Shown in pieces: positions 16,340 to 25,628 of a stretch of 64,000 nucleotides of DNA (position 1 is the stretch's first letter; the number at the start of each line of letters is the position of its first letter). The stretch comes from Mangrovibacterium sp041596335 (GTDB lineage Bacteria > Bacteroidota > Bacteroidia > Bacteroidales > Prolixibacteraceae). The DNA is taken from NCBI RefSeq assembly GCF_041596335.1, contig NZ_JBFHIT010000013.1, positions 21,693 through 85,692 on the forward strand, written 5' to 3'. A program made the translations under genes and the position numbers. Below the pieces are notes generated by a model, which was not told where the DNA came from, did no database searches, and was given only the letters and a program-made list of their open reading frames with translations.

Positions 16340-17983
16340 ATGAAAAGTATAACATATCTGATAGCCCTACTTCTGGGCGTCCAATTAATCTTCAGCGGGT
16401 GCGACGATAACAACTACGAACTTGGGCAGTTGGTAACACCCTCAAATGTTGAAGTCTCCTATGAAATCGTTGGGGTCGACAGTGAAAACCCTTACGGAGA
16501 TGGAACTGGCGTTGTAAACTTTACCGCCTCAGCCGACAATGAAATCACGTTCAACTATTCATTTGGTGATGGAAAAGACGATAAAATTGACGCTGATGGC
16601 ACCATTTCTCATCAGTTTTCAAAAACGGGCATAGTTACCTATAACGTAACAGTTTCAGCAATTGGTACCGGTGGCCTTTCTGCATCCAAAACCATTCAGG
16701 TTGAGGTTTATAGCAGCTTTTCCGATGACGAAGCCCTTGAATTACTAACCGGAGGAAGCTCTAAAACCTGGTACTGGGCTGCTGATGAAGAGGGGCACAT
16801 TGGACTGGGACCAAACTTCGAAGATCCAGCTAAAACCTATGACCAATGGTATTCTGCCGCTGCCTGGGAGAAAACCTGTATGTACGACGCTGTATTTGTA
16901 TTCACTAAAACCGACGACGGAATGACATTCGAACAAACAGCCGGCTCGGCTTTTGTTCCCGGTACTTATGCTGGCACATTGGGAGTTACAGGCGACCTTT
17001 GCTATGGCGATGACGTTGTTCCCTCATTGTATGGAGTGAAAAATGTTTCGTTCTCTCCTGCTTCATCGATCGCAACGGTTGATGGCGGATACCGAGGAAC
17101 AAGCATGTCGTTCTCCGATGAAGGTTTCATGTGTTGGTATGTTGGACAGAGCGAATTCGAAATTATTGAAGTTACCGCGACGACCCTGAAAGTACGTATT
17201 GAAGAAGACGAAACATACGCCTGGTACCAAACCCTTACATCAATTGAACCTGGAACAGAAACAGCCGGCGTTGATGTTGAATATACAGACTTGGTCTGGT
17301 CGGATGAATTTGAAACAGCTGGTGCTCCTGATGCTTCGAACTGGAATTACGACCTGGGTGCAGGTGGCTGGGGCAATGGTGAATCGCAAACCTACACCAG
17401 CAACACCGAGAACGTTAGCGTATCGGATGGTACCCTGAAAATTACAGCGAAAGCGGATGGCTCTTCCTACACTTCGGCTCGCCTTAAAACGCAGGATTTG
17501 TTCGCCTTTACATACGGACGGGTAGACGTAAGAGCTAAACTTCCGGTTGGCGGCGGTACCTGGCCAGCAATCTGGATGCTGGGCTCCAGCATTACAACTG
17601 CCGGATGGCCTGCTTGCGGCGAAATGGATATCATGGAAGCGATCGGAAACAATCCGGGTTATGTGCAGTGTGCACTCCACACTCCATCCAGCTCGGGCGC
17701 AACGGTAAATATGGCAAGTACAACCGTTTCAGATTCTTCTGACGAATTCCACATCTATTCGGTGAACTGGTCACCCGACGAAATCTCTTTCCTGGTTGAC
17801 GATGAAGTTTACTACACTTATGCTCCAGACACAAAAGATGCTGACACCTGGCCGTTTGACGCCAATCAGTTCATCATCCTGAATGTAGCAATGGGCGGAA
17901 GCTTAGGTGGAGAAATCGACGCTTCGTTTACTGAGGCAACGATGGAAATCGATTACGTAAGGGTTTACCAAAATATCGACTAA
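16340..17983 (+). CDS. GH16 endo-beta-1,3-glucanase (laminarinase) lipoprotein with PKD domain
   Basis: A 547-residue lipoprotein (lipobox IFSGC, about residue 20) with a PKD domain (about 35-125), a Trp-rich domain (about 130-310) resembling the repeats of the preceding glycan-binding protein, and a C-terminal GH16 domain (about 315-547). The catalytic motif GEMDIME places the nucleophile at Glu428, the helper at Asp430 and the acid/base at Glu433, all intact. PAIWMLG and FIILNVAMGG are typical GH16 laminarinase segments. The predicted role is cleavage of laminarin at the cell surface into oligosaccharides for SusCD. It is 12 bases downstream of the glycan-binding gene; a long hairpin follows its stop. 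Confidence 0.93.
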   Translation: MKSITYLIALLLGVQLIFSGCDDNNYELGQLVTPSNVEVSYEIVGVDSENPYGDGTGVVNFTASADNEITFNYSFGDGKDDKIDADGTISHQFSKTGIVTYNVTVSAIGTGGLSASKTIQVEVYSSFSDDEALELLTGGSSKTWYWAADEEGHIGLGPNFEDPAKTYDQWYSAAAWEKTCMYDAVFVFTKTDDGMTFEQTAGSAFVPGTYAGTLGVTGDLCYGDDVVPSLYGVKNVSFSPASSIATVDGGYRGTSMSFSDEGFMCWYVGQSEFEIIEVTATTLKVRIEEDETYAWYQTLTSIEPGTETAGVDVEYTDLVWSDEFETAGAPDASNWNYDLGAGGWGNGESQTYTSNTENVSVSDGTLKITAKADGSSYTSARLKTQDLFAFTYGRVDVRAKLPVGGGTWPAIWMLGSSITTAGWPACGEMDIMEAIGNNPGYVQCALHTPSSSGATVNMASTTVSDSSDEFHIYSVNWSPDEISFLVDDEVYYTYAPDTKDADTWPFDANQFIILNVAMGGSLGGEIDASFTEATMEIDYVRVYQNID

Positions 17984-18013
17984 TAATTTTCAGTCTAAAC
18001 TGAACTACTAATA

Positions 18014-18052
18014 CGGATAAGAGGGAGAGAATTCAATCTCCCCTCTTATCCG
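18014..18052 (+). other. Long RNA hairpin between the two GH16 genes
   Basis: CGGATAAGAGGG (18014-18025) pairs perfectly with CCCTCTTATCCG (18041-18052), and the stem continues across one bulge toward an AATTCAA loop. No T run follows, so it is a poor intrinsic terminator; an RNA-stabilising or processing element between the 5' and 3' parts of the operon is more likely. Confidence 0.6.
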
Positions 18053-18089
18053 ATTATTCGCTGTACAGGTTTTCGGTACAGTTACAGGC

Positions 18090-18097
18090 TAACTTTA
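18090..18097 (+). promoter_or_regulatory. Possible secondary promoter -7 element (TAACTTTA)
   Basis: Seven of eight positions match TAnnTTTG, 18 bases before the second GH16 start. It would allow the 3' genes to be transcribed separately from the SusCD genes. Weak evidence only. Confidence 0.3.
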
Positions 18098-18115
18098 TCT
18101 ATAACACAAAATACA

Positions 18116-18970
18116 ATGAACGTTAGGAATCACATTTTCCTCATTTTTATCGCATGGAGTATGATCGCTTGCAACTCAACAAGCAAGCAAATGCAGACAG
18201 AAGAGACCTCACCGGATGACTACCAACTGGTTTGGAATGATGAATTTGATTATAATGGATTGCCGGATTCAACTAAATGGGCTTACGACACGGTTGGCAA
18301 TGAATTCAAATGGGGAAACGAAGAAGCCCAACACTACACCGATGGACGCATTGAAAATGCGAGTGTAGCCCAAGGTGTACTGAATATTACCGCGCTTCGC
18401 GAAGATTATCAGGATAAAAAATATACGTCGGCCAGGCTGATCTCGAAAGCCGACTGGCAATATGGAAAAATTGAAACCCGTGCAAAAATACCAGCCGGGC
18501 GAGGAACCTGGGCTGCAATCTGGATGATGCCCGGTGGCTGGAGCTTCCCCGATGGAAACTGGCCCGATGTGGGCGAGTTCGACATTATGGAACATGTTGG
18601 GCACGATCCCGGTGTTATTCATGCTTCCGCACATTCAAAAGACTACCAATGGCAGGTGGGAACTCAGAAAACGGATACTATCCACATTAACGATGCCACC
18701 ACGGCTTACCACTCTTATACCTGGGAGTGGACACCCGATTTCGTAAAAGCTTACGTTGACGACCAACTCTATTTCGTGTACGAAAATGAGGGTCTGGGAA
18801 CATCGAAATGGCCCTACGACAAGCCGTTTTACCTCATTCTGAATGTGGCTGTTGGCGGCCTGTGGGGAAACATTAAGGGAATCGACGATGAAGCTTTCCC
18901 TCAGACGATGGAAATTGACTATGTAAGAATATACCAAAAAAAAGAGTCTCAATCGGACAACGCTGATTGA
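18116..18970 (+). CDS. GH16 endo-beta-1,3-glucanase lipoprotein (second copy, single domain)
   Basis: A 284-residue lipoprotein (lipobox MIACN, cysteine about residue 19) made of one GH16 domain. The catalytic motif GEFDIME gives Glu154, Asp156 and Glu159, intact. YGKIETRAKIPAGRGTWAAI and FYLILNVAVGG match laminarinases of this family. Lacking the PKD and Trp-rich domains of the neighbouring GH16, it may act on shorter or soluble beta-1,3-glucan, possibly in the periplasm. It is separated from the first GH16 by 132 bases carrying a long hairpin and a possible internal promoter. Confidence 0.92.
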   Translation: MNVRNHIFLIFIAWSMIACNSTSKQMQTEETSPDDYQLVWNDEFDYNGLPDSTKWAYDTVGNEFKWGNEEAQHYTDGRIENASVAQGVLNITALREDYQDKKYTSARLISKADWQYGKIETRAKIPAGRGTWAAIWMMPGGWSFPDGNWPDVGEFDIMEHVGHDPGVIHASAHSKDYQWQVGTQKTDTIHINDATTAYHSYTWEWTPDFVKAYVDDQLYFVYENEGLGTSKWPYDKPFYLILNVAVGGLWGNIKGIDDEAFPQTMEIDYVRIYQKKESQSDNAD

Positions 18971-19094
18971 TGATTCATTTCTGACATCGGGTAACATTTG
19001 AAATTAACCGATAAAAAAGGGTTTAAACTACGATCAGTACAGTGATGTAGAACAGCGGGGAGATGATGATTTTGAATTGAAAAAAAACTGATAA

Positions 19095-22000
19095 ATGAAT
19101 AAACGTAACATTTACTTAGGACAAACCTGTTTAAACAGTAACCAATCAAAGGTTGAAGGTACATTTGTTGATATCAACAACGAGAAATTCTACAAGATCA
19201 GTCAGGTAGATCAAATGCCCGACTTCTTTATGAGTATCGTCAGTGATTCGGATCATTGGATGTTCCTTTCCAGTAACGGGTCGTTATCTGCCGGTAGAAA
19301 AGATCGGAACAATGCTTTGTTTCCGTATTATACCGACGATAAAATTCACGACTTCCACGATTTAACCGGACCTAAAACCGTGATTTTGGTTGAAAAGGAC
19401 GACAAAACGTTCCTCTGGGAACCGTTCTCAAAAAAGCAGAAAGGAATGTACTCAGTTCAAAGAAACCTGTATAAAAACACTTGCGGGAACAAAATCATCT
19501 TTGAAGAAATCAACCTGGATCTGGGTCTCTCTTTTACCTATAGCTGGAGTAACAGCGAACGCTTTGGGTTTGTCCGCAAATCGGTTATCACAAATAAAAG
19601 CCACGACAACTTAATAGTTGAAGTGCTCGACGGCATTCAGAATATCCTCCCCTACGGAATTGACTATAACTTTCAGAATGAATACAGCAACTTGCTGGAT
19701 GGCTACAAAAAGAACGAGTTACTGCCGGAATCCGGACTCGGTCTCTTCATGCTAAGTGCAATTCCGGTTGACCGCGCCGAACCAAGCGAATCGTTGAAAA
19801 CCACAACGGTATGGTCATACGGACTTGATGAAAAACGGAAGGTTCTGGTATCGGCCAAACAACTCGAAAACTTCAAACTTGGTCTCCCTGTTGAAACCGA
19901 AACTGATGTAAGAGCAACCCGTGGCGCTTATTTTGTAAACACAACAATAGAATTGGCTAAAGAGGCCAGCAAAGCGTGGTACATTGTTGCCGAGATTAAT
20001 CAGGACAATACTGCTGTTGCCAATCTGAACCAATTCATTCTTAGCAGCGACCAGATTATCAGCCAACTTAATGAAAACATTGAGACGGGAACTTCAAACC
20101 TTAAAAAGATTGTTGCCAATGCTGATGGCCTGCAGATGAGCCACGAAACGCTCTGCTCTGTTCGCCATTTCACCAACACAATGTTCAATGTGATGCGTGG
20201 TGGTATCTTCACAAACAACTACACGGTCGACACAGCCGATTTCAAGCACTATGTGTCGCAAATAAACAAATTGGTTAACAAGCAATGGGGCGATTGGCTC
20301 AATCAACTGCCAACCGAAATTCAATATGACGATTTGCTGAAACAAGCCGAAAAAACCGGCAATGCGGATCTGATGCGGATTAGCTACGAATATCTTCCGC
20401 TCACATTCAGCCGCCGACACGGCGATCCAAGCCGTCCATGGAACGTTTTCTCCATTGAAACAAAAAATAATGATGGCTCTCCGAAACTGAACTACCAGGG
20501 CAACTGGCGCGATATCTTCCAAAACTGGGAGGCATTAAGCCTGTCGTATCCGGAGTTTATTGAAGGAATGATCAGCAAATTTGTAAACGCGTCGACTCCT
20601 GACGGATACAACCCCTACCGGATTACCCGCGAAGGGATTGATTGGGAGTGTCCCGATCCGGAAGACCCATGGGCGTATATCGGCTATTGGGGCGACCACC
20701 AAATTATCTATCTCGAAAAGTTCCTCGAACTGTCACAAAAATATCATCCGGCCAAACTGGACGAATTGTTGCACCTCGACATTTTCGCCTATGCCAACGT
20801 CCCCTATCGCATAAAGCCATACAGCGAGATGGTGAAAAACCCACAGGACACCATTGTTTTTGATGCCAACCTGAATGCAGCGATCAAAGCTTCGGTGAGC
20901 CAAATTGGCGCCGACGCCCGCCTTTTGCAAACCAAAAACAGTGAGGTATACCGCGTTAACCTAACCGAAAAGATACTGGTGACCTTGCTGGCAAAGCTGA
21001 GTAATTTTATTCCCGAAGCGGGTATCTGGCTGAACACCCAGCGCCCCGAATGGAACGATGCGAATAACGCGCTGGTCGGAAACGGAGTGTCAATGGTGAC
21101 ACTTTATTACCTGCGACGTTTCCTGAACTTCTGGATCGGTAAATTTAGCCACACATCACTTGAAAAAGTCGCCATTTCCGAAGAAGTTAAAACCTTACTC
21201 GACAGCATCCACAAGCTGTTTGCCGAAAATAAAGCCCTGCTTGAAAGTGGATTTTCCAACGCCGACAGACGTCGTTTTGCCGACAGCTTGGGAGAAGCGG
21301 CCAGCAGCTACCGCGACCGGATTTACAACGATTCATTCTCCGGTGCAAAATCAGAAGTGTCGGTTAACGATTTGCTGAATTTCAGCAACCTTTGTCTGGC
21401 CTATATGGATCAGTCGATTCGCGCAAACAAACGCCCCGATGGACTTTACCATGCCTACAACCTGATTTCGTTTGCCGACGATAGCGTTTCTATTCGTTAT
21501 CTCTACGAAATGCTCGAAGGACAAGTGGCTGTTTTGAGCTCAGGCTACCTTTCGGTAACTGAGAGTCTTGACGTAATGAATGCGCTTAAAGCCAGCAAAT
21601 TGTTCCGTCCCGACCAATACAGCTACATCCTGTACCCGGACCGTGATCTTCCGCGTTTTGAAGCCAAAAACAACATTCCGGATGAACGCATGAAGGCTTC
21701 ATCCCTATTAACCAAACTGATTGAAGACAACAATACGTCGATCCTTTCGCGCGATGTAACCGGTGTATGCCATTTCAACGGCACCATCCGGAATGCCGAC
21801 ACATTGGAGAAAGCGTTGAACCAACTTAACGCCGACAAATACGGACACCTTCTTCAGCAAGAAAAACAACTCATTCTGGATGCATTCGAAGAAATTTTCG
21901 ATCACCAGTCGTTTACCGGCCGCTCGGGCACTTTCTTCGCCTACGAAGGCCTTGGCAGTATTTATTGGCACATGGTTTCCAAGTTGTTACTTGCCGTACA

Positions 22001-22556
22001 GGAATGCTATTTCGATGGAGTGACACAGGGTGCCAATCCGGCAACTTTGGGCAAAATAAAAGATCACTACTATGAAATTAAGGCAGGTCTTGGCTTGTAC
22101 AAATCGCCTGATTTATATGGTGCCTTCCCGATTGACGCATACTCGCACACACCGGCCCATGCCGGCGCTAAACAACCCGGAATGACCGGTCAGGTGAAGG
22201 AAGACGTTATTTCGCGAATGGGCGAACTGGGTGTTCATGTTGACCGGGGAGTAATCTCGTTCAAAACCTCGTTGATGAATCCGCTGGAAATGTTGAAAGA
22301 AGCAGACACCTTTGAGCATACCGATATCAGCGGCCAAACTCAAACGATCGACCTTCAACCCGGGCAACTGGCCTTTACAATCTGCCAGGTTCCGGTGGTC
22401 TACGAAATATCTGATGAAAACAAGACGCTCATTTCCTACGCCAACGGACAAGAAACGGTGCTAAAAGGTCATGCGATCGGAGAGAATATCAGCACACCAA
22501 TATTCCGTCGCGATGGCTCAATCACCGGAATTAAGGTGTCATTCACGAAGCTATAA
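19095..22556 (+). CDS. Beta-1,3-glucan (oligo)phosphorylase, GH149-like (GH94/GH161 relatives)
   Basis: A 1153-residue protein without signal peptide, therefore cytoplasmic. The N-terminal part (SNGSLSAGRKDRNNALFPYYTDDKIHD, in pieces from about residue 59) resembles the beta-sandwich start of GH94-type phosphorylases. The central helical region carries RRHGDPSRPWNVFSI and DPEDPWAYIGYWGDHQ, where Asp534 is the likely general acid. Length and these motifs fit the large inverting beta-1,3-glucan phosphorylases GH149 and GH161; GH149 is preferred because that family is known from Gram-negative bacteria. The reaction is oligo-beta-1,3-glucan plus phosphate to shorter glucan plus alpha-glucose 1-phosphate, saving ATP. 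Placement in a locus with GH16 and GH17 genes supports this substrate. The exact family needs a profile search. Confidence 0.78.
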   Translation: MNKRNIYLGQTCLNSNQSKVEGTFVDINNEKFYKISQVDQMPDFFMSIVSDSDHWMFLSSNGSLSAGRKDRNNALFPYYTDDKIHDFHDLTGPKTVILVEKDDKTFLWEPFSKKQKGMYSVQRNLYKNTCGNKIIFEEINLDLGLSFTYSWSNSERFGFVRKSVITNKSHDNLIVEVLDGIQNILPYGIDYNFQNEYSNLLDGYKKNELLPESGLGLFMLSAIPVDRAEPSESLKTTTVWSYGLDEKRKVLVSAKQLENFKLGLPVETETDVRATRGAYFVNTTIELAKEASKAWYIVAEINQDNTAVANLNQFILSSDQIISQLNENIETGTSNLKKIVANADGLQMSHETLCSVRHFTNTMFNVMRGGIFTNNYTVDTADFKHYVSQINKLVNKQWGDWLNQLPTEIQYDDLLKQAEKTGNADLMRISYEYLPLTFSRRHGDPSRPWNVFSIETKNNDGSPKLNYQGNWRDIFQNWEALSLSYPEFIEGMISKFVNASTPDGYNPYRITREGIDWECPDPEDPWAYIGYWGDHQIIYLEKFLELSQKYHPAKLDELLHLDIFAYANVPYRIKPYSEMVKNPQDTIVFDANLNAAIKASVSQIGADARLLQTKNSEVYRVNLTEKILVTLLAKLSNFIPEAGIWLNTQRPEWNDANNALVGNGVSMVTLYYLRRFLNFWIGKFSHTSLEKVAISEEVKTLLDSIHKLFAENKALLESGFSNADRRRFADSLGEAASSYRDRIYNDSFSGAKSEVSVNDLLNFSNLCLAYMDQSIRANKRPDGLYHAYNLISFADDSVSIRYLYEMLEGQVAVLSSGYLSVTESLDVMNALKASKLFRPDQYSYILYPDRDLPRFEAKNNIPDERMKASSLLTKLIEDNNTSILSRDVTGVCHFNGTIRNADTLEKALNQLNADKYGHLLQQEKQLILDAFEEIFDHQSFTGRSGTFFAYEGLGSIYWHMVSKLLLAVQECYFDGVTQGANPATLGKIKDHYYEIKAGLGLYKSPDLYGAFPIDAYSHTPAHAGAKQPGMTGQVKEDVISRMGELGVHVDRGVISFKTSLMNPLEMLKEADTFEHTDISGQTQTIDLQPGQLAFTICQVPVVYEISDENKTLISYANGQETVLKGHAIGENISTPIFRRDGSITGIKVSFTKL

Positions 22557-22583
22557 AAACGCTGAAAAAAAAAACGAACTACT

Positions 22584-23477
22584 ATGTCATTCAGAAGTGA
22601 AAATATACTGTCTCTTGCTGGCCGCGATTTCTCGAATACGCAGGAATCCGACCTTCGTTCCCTGTTTACCGATATCCTGAACCAAGGTATGCACGGGCTC
22701 TGTTTTAGTCCGTATCTGGATTTCCAAAGCCCGGGAGACATAATAACCGAGGAACAAATCCACCAAAAAATGGAGATTATTCGCCCGTATACCAAGTGGA
22801 TTAGAACTTTTTCGGTTTCCGAGGGCAACGAGCTAATACCGAAGGTTGCCAAACAATACGGATTAAAAACAATGGTGGGTGCCTGGCTTGGTGAAGATGA
22901 AGAAAAAAACGAGGAAGAAATTCAGAACCTGATCAAACTGGCCAACGAAGGAGTGATCGATCTGGCGGCTGTTGGCAATGAAGTACTCTATCGTGATGAT
23001 CTTCCGGAGGAGGTGTTACTCTCCTACATCCGGAAAGTTAAAAAAGCGATTCCAACCATTCCGGTTGGCTACGTTGATGCCTACTACGAATTTTGCGACC
23101 GACCGGCAATTGCCGAGGCTTGCGATGTCATTTTTGCCAATTGCTATCCCTTTTGGGAAGGCTGCCACATCGACTACTCGCTGCTGTACATGAAAGACAT
23201 GTACCATAAAGCGAAAAATGCCGCCCCCGGCAAACGGGTGATCATCACCGAAACGGGCTGGCCAAACCTCGGATCGGCGATTGAAGCATCGGAACCATCT
23301 TTGAGTAATGCCATCAAATATTTCATCAACGCTCAACAATGGTCGAAACAAGAAGGCATTGAGCTGTTCTGGTTCTCTTCGTTCGACGAAGCCTGGAAAC
23401 AAGGCGTTGAAGGTGATGTTGGTGCCTACTGGGGACTTTGGGACAAGGACGGAAAGCTGAAATACACCAATAAGTAA
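22584..23477 (+). CDS. Cytoplasmic GH17 beta-1,3-glucanase or glucanosyltransferase
   Basis: A 297-residue GH17 protein with no signal peptide. The acid/base is Glu133 in AAVGNEV and the nucleophile Glu223 in VIITETGWP, both intact; GLCFSPYLDF at the first strand and FWFSSFDEAWK near the end are also family features. It is 27 bases downstream of the phosphorylase gene and should act in the same compartment. A cytosolic GH17 next to a phosphorylase may trim or transglycosylate imported oligosaccharides to lengths the phosphorylase uses; this is inference. It is more diverged than the two GH17 proteins that follow, which resemble each other. A strong terminator lies right after its stop. Confidence 0.88.
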   Translation: MSFRSENILSLAGRDFSNTQESDLRSLFTDILNQGMHGLCFSPYLDFQSPGDIITEEQIHQKMEIIRPYTKWIRTFSVSEGNELIPKVAKQYGLKTMVGAWLGEDEEKNEEEIQNLIKLANEGVIDLAAVGNEVLYRDDLPEEVLLSYIRKVKKAIPTIPVGYVDAYYEFCDRPAIAEACDVIFANCYPFWEGCHIDYSLLYMKDMYHKAKNAAPGKRVIITETGWPNLGSAIEASEPSLSNAIKYFINAQQWSKQEGIELFWFSSFDEAWKQGVEGDVGAYWGLWDKDGKLKYTNK

Positions 23478-23484
23478 TTAATAA

Positions 23485-23521
23485 CCACTGGCGAGCATTG
23501 TTTCGCCAGCGGTTTTTTTTT
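23485..23521 (+). terminator. Strong intrinsic terminator inside the glucan operon
   Basis: CTGGCGA (23488-23494) pairs with TCGCCAG (23503-23509), with two more G-C pairs after one mismatch, and nine T residues follow (23513-23521). It lies only 9 bases before the start of the next GH17 gene, leaving no space for a promoter between them. Confidence 0.8.
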
Positions 23522-23530
23522 CATTCTATC

Positions 23531-24463
23531 ATGCGAAATAACACCTTCAATATTGAATTTGGGAAAGCGATTTGTTATTCCGGATTTCGGCAGGGTCAAA
23601 GTCCCGATTCGGGAATTTACCCCAGCTATGAGCAAATTAAGGAAGACCTGACGATTTTACACAATCACTGGAAATACCTTCGTCTGTACGACTGCGACCA
23701 ACAGACAGATACCGTCCTGGAAGTAATCAGGAACGAAAAGCTCAACTTTAAAATCATGCTCGGAGCCTATATTGCTGCCGAGATGAACAACTTTGGCTGC
23801 CCTTGGGGCGGTAGCTACCCCGAAGAGGTGTTGCTAAAAAACAAAGAACAGAACCGGAATCAAATCGAAAAACTGATTCGGTTGGCAAACCAGTATCCCG
23901 ACATCATTGTAGCCCTCTCAGCCGGCAACGAAGCCACTGTTGACTGGACCGACCACTATGTACCGGTTGAGAGCGTGATCAACTACGTTCGGATGCTCAA
24001 AGCCAATACCAAACAGCCGGTTAGCTTCTGCGAAAACTATGTGCCCTGGCACAACAAGCTAAAACCTCTGGTTGAAGAAATTGATTTCATCTCCATCCAC
24101 ACATATCCGGTTTGGGAATATAAAAACATACACGAGTCGCTCGAATATACCAAACAAAATTACCTCGGAGTAGCGAATCTGTATCCGCACAAGCCGGTTG
24201 TTATCACCGAGGCCGGATGGGCAACAAATTCCAACGGACGTGGTATCGACCCCGAAAATGTGAGCGAAGAATTACAGGAAGCCTATTACAACGACTTAAT
24301 GGAATGGTGCGAGCAGGACAAGATTCTCTGCTTTGTTTTCGAAGCCTTCGATGAGCCTTGGAAAGGATCTCCTGAACCACTGGAACCGGAAAAACACTGG
24401 GGCCTCTTTACCGTTGACCGAAAACCCAAGCAGGTTATGAAATCGCTTTTCGCTACACGATAG
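23531..24463 (+). CDS. GH17 family glycosidase, second copy, no signal peptide
   Basis: A 310-residue protein starting at ATG 23531; an in-frame TTG at 23498 lies inside the terminator hairpin and is unlikely. The acid/base is Glu134 in SAGNEATVDW and the nucleophile Glu227 in VVITEAGW. It is closely similar to the following lipoprotein GH17 over its full length (AVCYSGFR/AICYSGFR, LYDC, HWGLFTVDRKPK), so the two arose by duplication and now differ in location: no signal here, lipobox there. Activity on beta-1,3-glucan oligosaccharides in the cytoplasm is inferred. Because a strong terminator precedes it by 9 bases, expression probably depends on read-through. Confidence 0.85.
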   Translation: MRNNTFNIEFGKAICYSGFRQGQSPDSGIYPSYEQIKEDLTILHNHWKYLRLYDCDQQTDTVLEVIRNEKLNFKIMLGAYIAAEMNNFGCPWGGSYPEEVLLKNKEQNRNQIEKLIRLANQYPDIIVALSAGNEATVDWTDHYVPVESVINYVRMLKANTKQPVSFCENYVPWHNKLKPLVEEIDFISIHTYPVWEYKNIHESLEYTKQNYLGVANLYPHKPVVITEAGWATNSNGRGIDPENVSEELQEAYYNDLMEWCEQDKILCFVFEAFDEPWKGSPEPLEPEKHWGLFTVDRKPKQVMKSLFATR

Positions 24464-24518
24464 CGACTAAACGGGATTCAGACAATACTGCCAAAAACTG
24501 ATTTGAAATATACGACAG

Positions 24519-25592
24519 ATGAAAAATCGCTCTATTCTTTTTAAAAGATCCAGGTTAGCTCTACTCGTTGCACTGACGTTTAGCATTATCAGCTGCTTTC
24601 AAAATCGACAGCCGAATCAAAAAATTATAGAACCAGCTATGCCGGAACAAAGGCCGATTCAACAAAAAACAGACGATTTATTGAACGGTGTCGCCAGAGC
24701 TGTTTGTTACTCAGGCTTCAGAACCGGACAGCACCCCGACCGGGGAGACGGTGCAGTAAATCCTACGGATGCGCAAATTTTGGAAGACCTCAAAATAATC
24801 TCAACCGACTCACAGTTCAACCTAATTCGCTTGTACGACTGCGGCGAAAACTCCGAAGCAGTCCTTCGAATTATTAAAACAAACAAACTGAATATTAAGG
24901 TGATGCTTGGCATCTGGCTTAAAGCTGAACTGAGTAATCACGAAACATGTGTCTGGTTAACCGAACCCATTCCCCAGGAAGAATTGGATCAGAACTACCT
25001 CCTCAACCAACAGGAAATTGACCGGGGAATCCGGCTTGCCAACCAATATCCGGAGCAGGTGATTGCTGTAAATGTTGGCAACGAAGCACTGGTTGACTGG
25101 AATGACCACAAAGTTGACACAGACAGTATTATCGCCTATGTTCAACGTGTAAAAGGAGCGATTGATCAGCCGGTTACCGTAGCCGACAATTATGAATGGT
25201 GGGCGGCCAATGGGCAAAAATTAGCTCGCGAGCTCGACTTTGTCGCCATTCATGTTTATCCGGTTTGGGAAGGCAAAGATATCAACGAAGCCATGTCGTA
25301 CACCATCGAAAATGTGCAAAAAGTACGTGATGCGCTGCCGGATAGCCGGCTTGTTATCACCGAGGCAGGCTGGGCAAGCATCGCTTCGGAGTTTGGCGAA
25401 CGGGCCAGCGAAGAAAAACAACTCAAATACTATAACGATCTATACGCCTGGGCAATAGAAATGAATATCACCACCTTTTTCTTTGAAGCATTCGACGAAG
25501 ACTGGAAAGGTGATCCCGCAAATCCAAACGGAGCCGAAAAACACTGGGGACTCTTTACTGTTGACCGAAAACCTAAAAAAGTAATGCAATAA
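24519..25592 (+). CDS. GH17 family beta-1,3-glucanase lipoprotein, third copy
   Basis: A 357-residue lipoprotein (lipobox SIISC, cysteine about residue 27) with a linker and a GH17 domain (about 66-357). The catalytic residues are Glu189 in NVGNEALVDW and Glu282 in LVITEAGW. It is the exported paralogue of the preceding GH17; export plus lipidation place it in the periplasm or on the surface, where it could shorten laminarin oligosaccharides before inner-membrane transport. The gene sits 55 bases after its paralogue and 36 bases before the first GPH transporter. Confidence 0.9.
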   Translation: MKNRSILFKRSRLALLVALTFSIISCFQNRQPNQKIIEPAMPEQRPIQQKTDDLLNGVARAVCYSGFRTGQHPDRGDGAVNPTDAQILEDLKIISTDSQFNLIRLYDCGENSEAVLRIIKTNKLNIKVMLGIWLKAELSNHETCVWLTEPIPQEELDQNYLLNQQEIDRGIRLANQYPEQVIAVNVGNEALVDWNDHKVDTDSIIAYVQRVKGAIDQPVTVADNYEWWAANGQKLARELDFVAIHVYPVWEGKDINEAMSYTIENVQKVRDALPDSRLVITEAGWASIASEFGERASEEKQLKYYNDLYAWAIEMNITTFFFEAFDEDWKGDPANPNGAEKHWGLFTVDRKPKKVMQ

Positions 25593-25628
25593 CCACAATA
25601 GAACCAACACAAATCAATAATCAAACTT

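Noticed and set aside
23498..23530. TTG start for the second GH17 gene
   Set aside because: It lies in the loop of a strong terminator and would encode the T run as Phe residues; the ATG at 23531 matches the paralogue.
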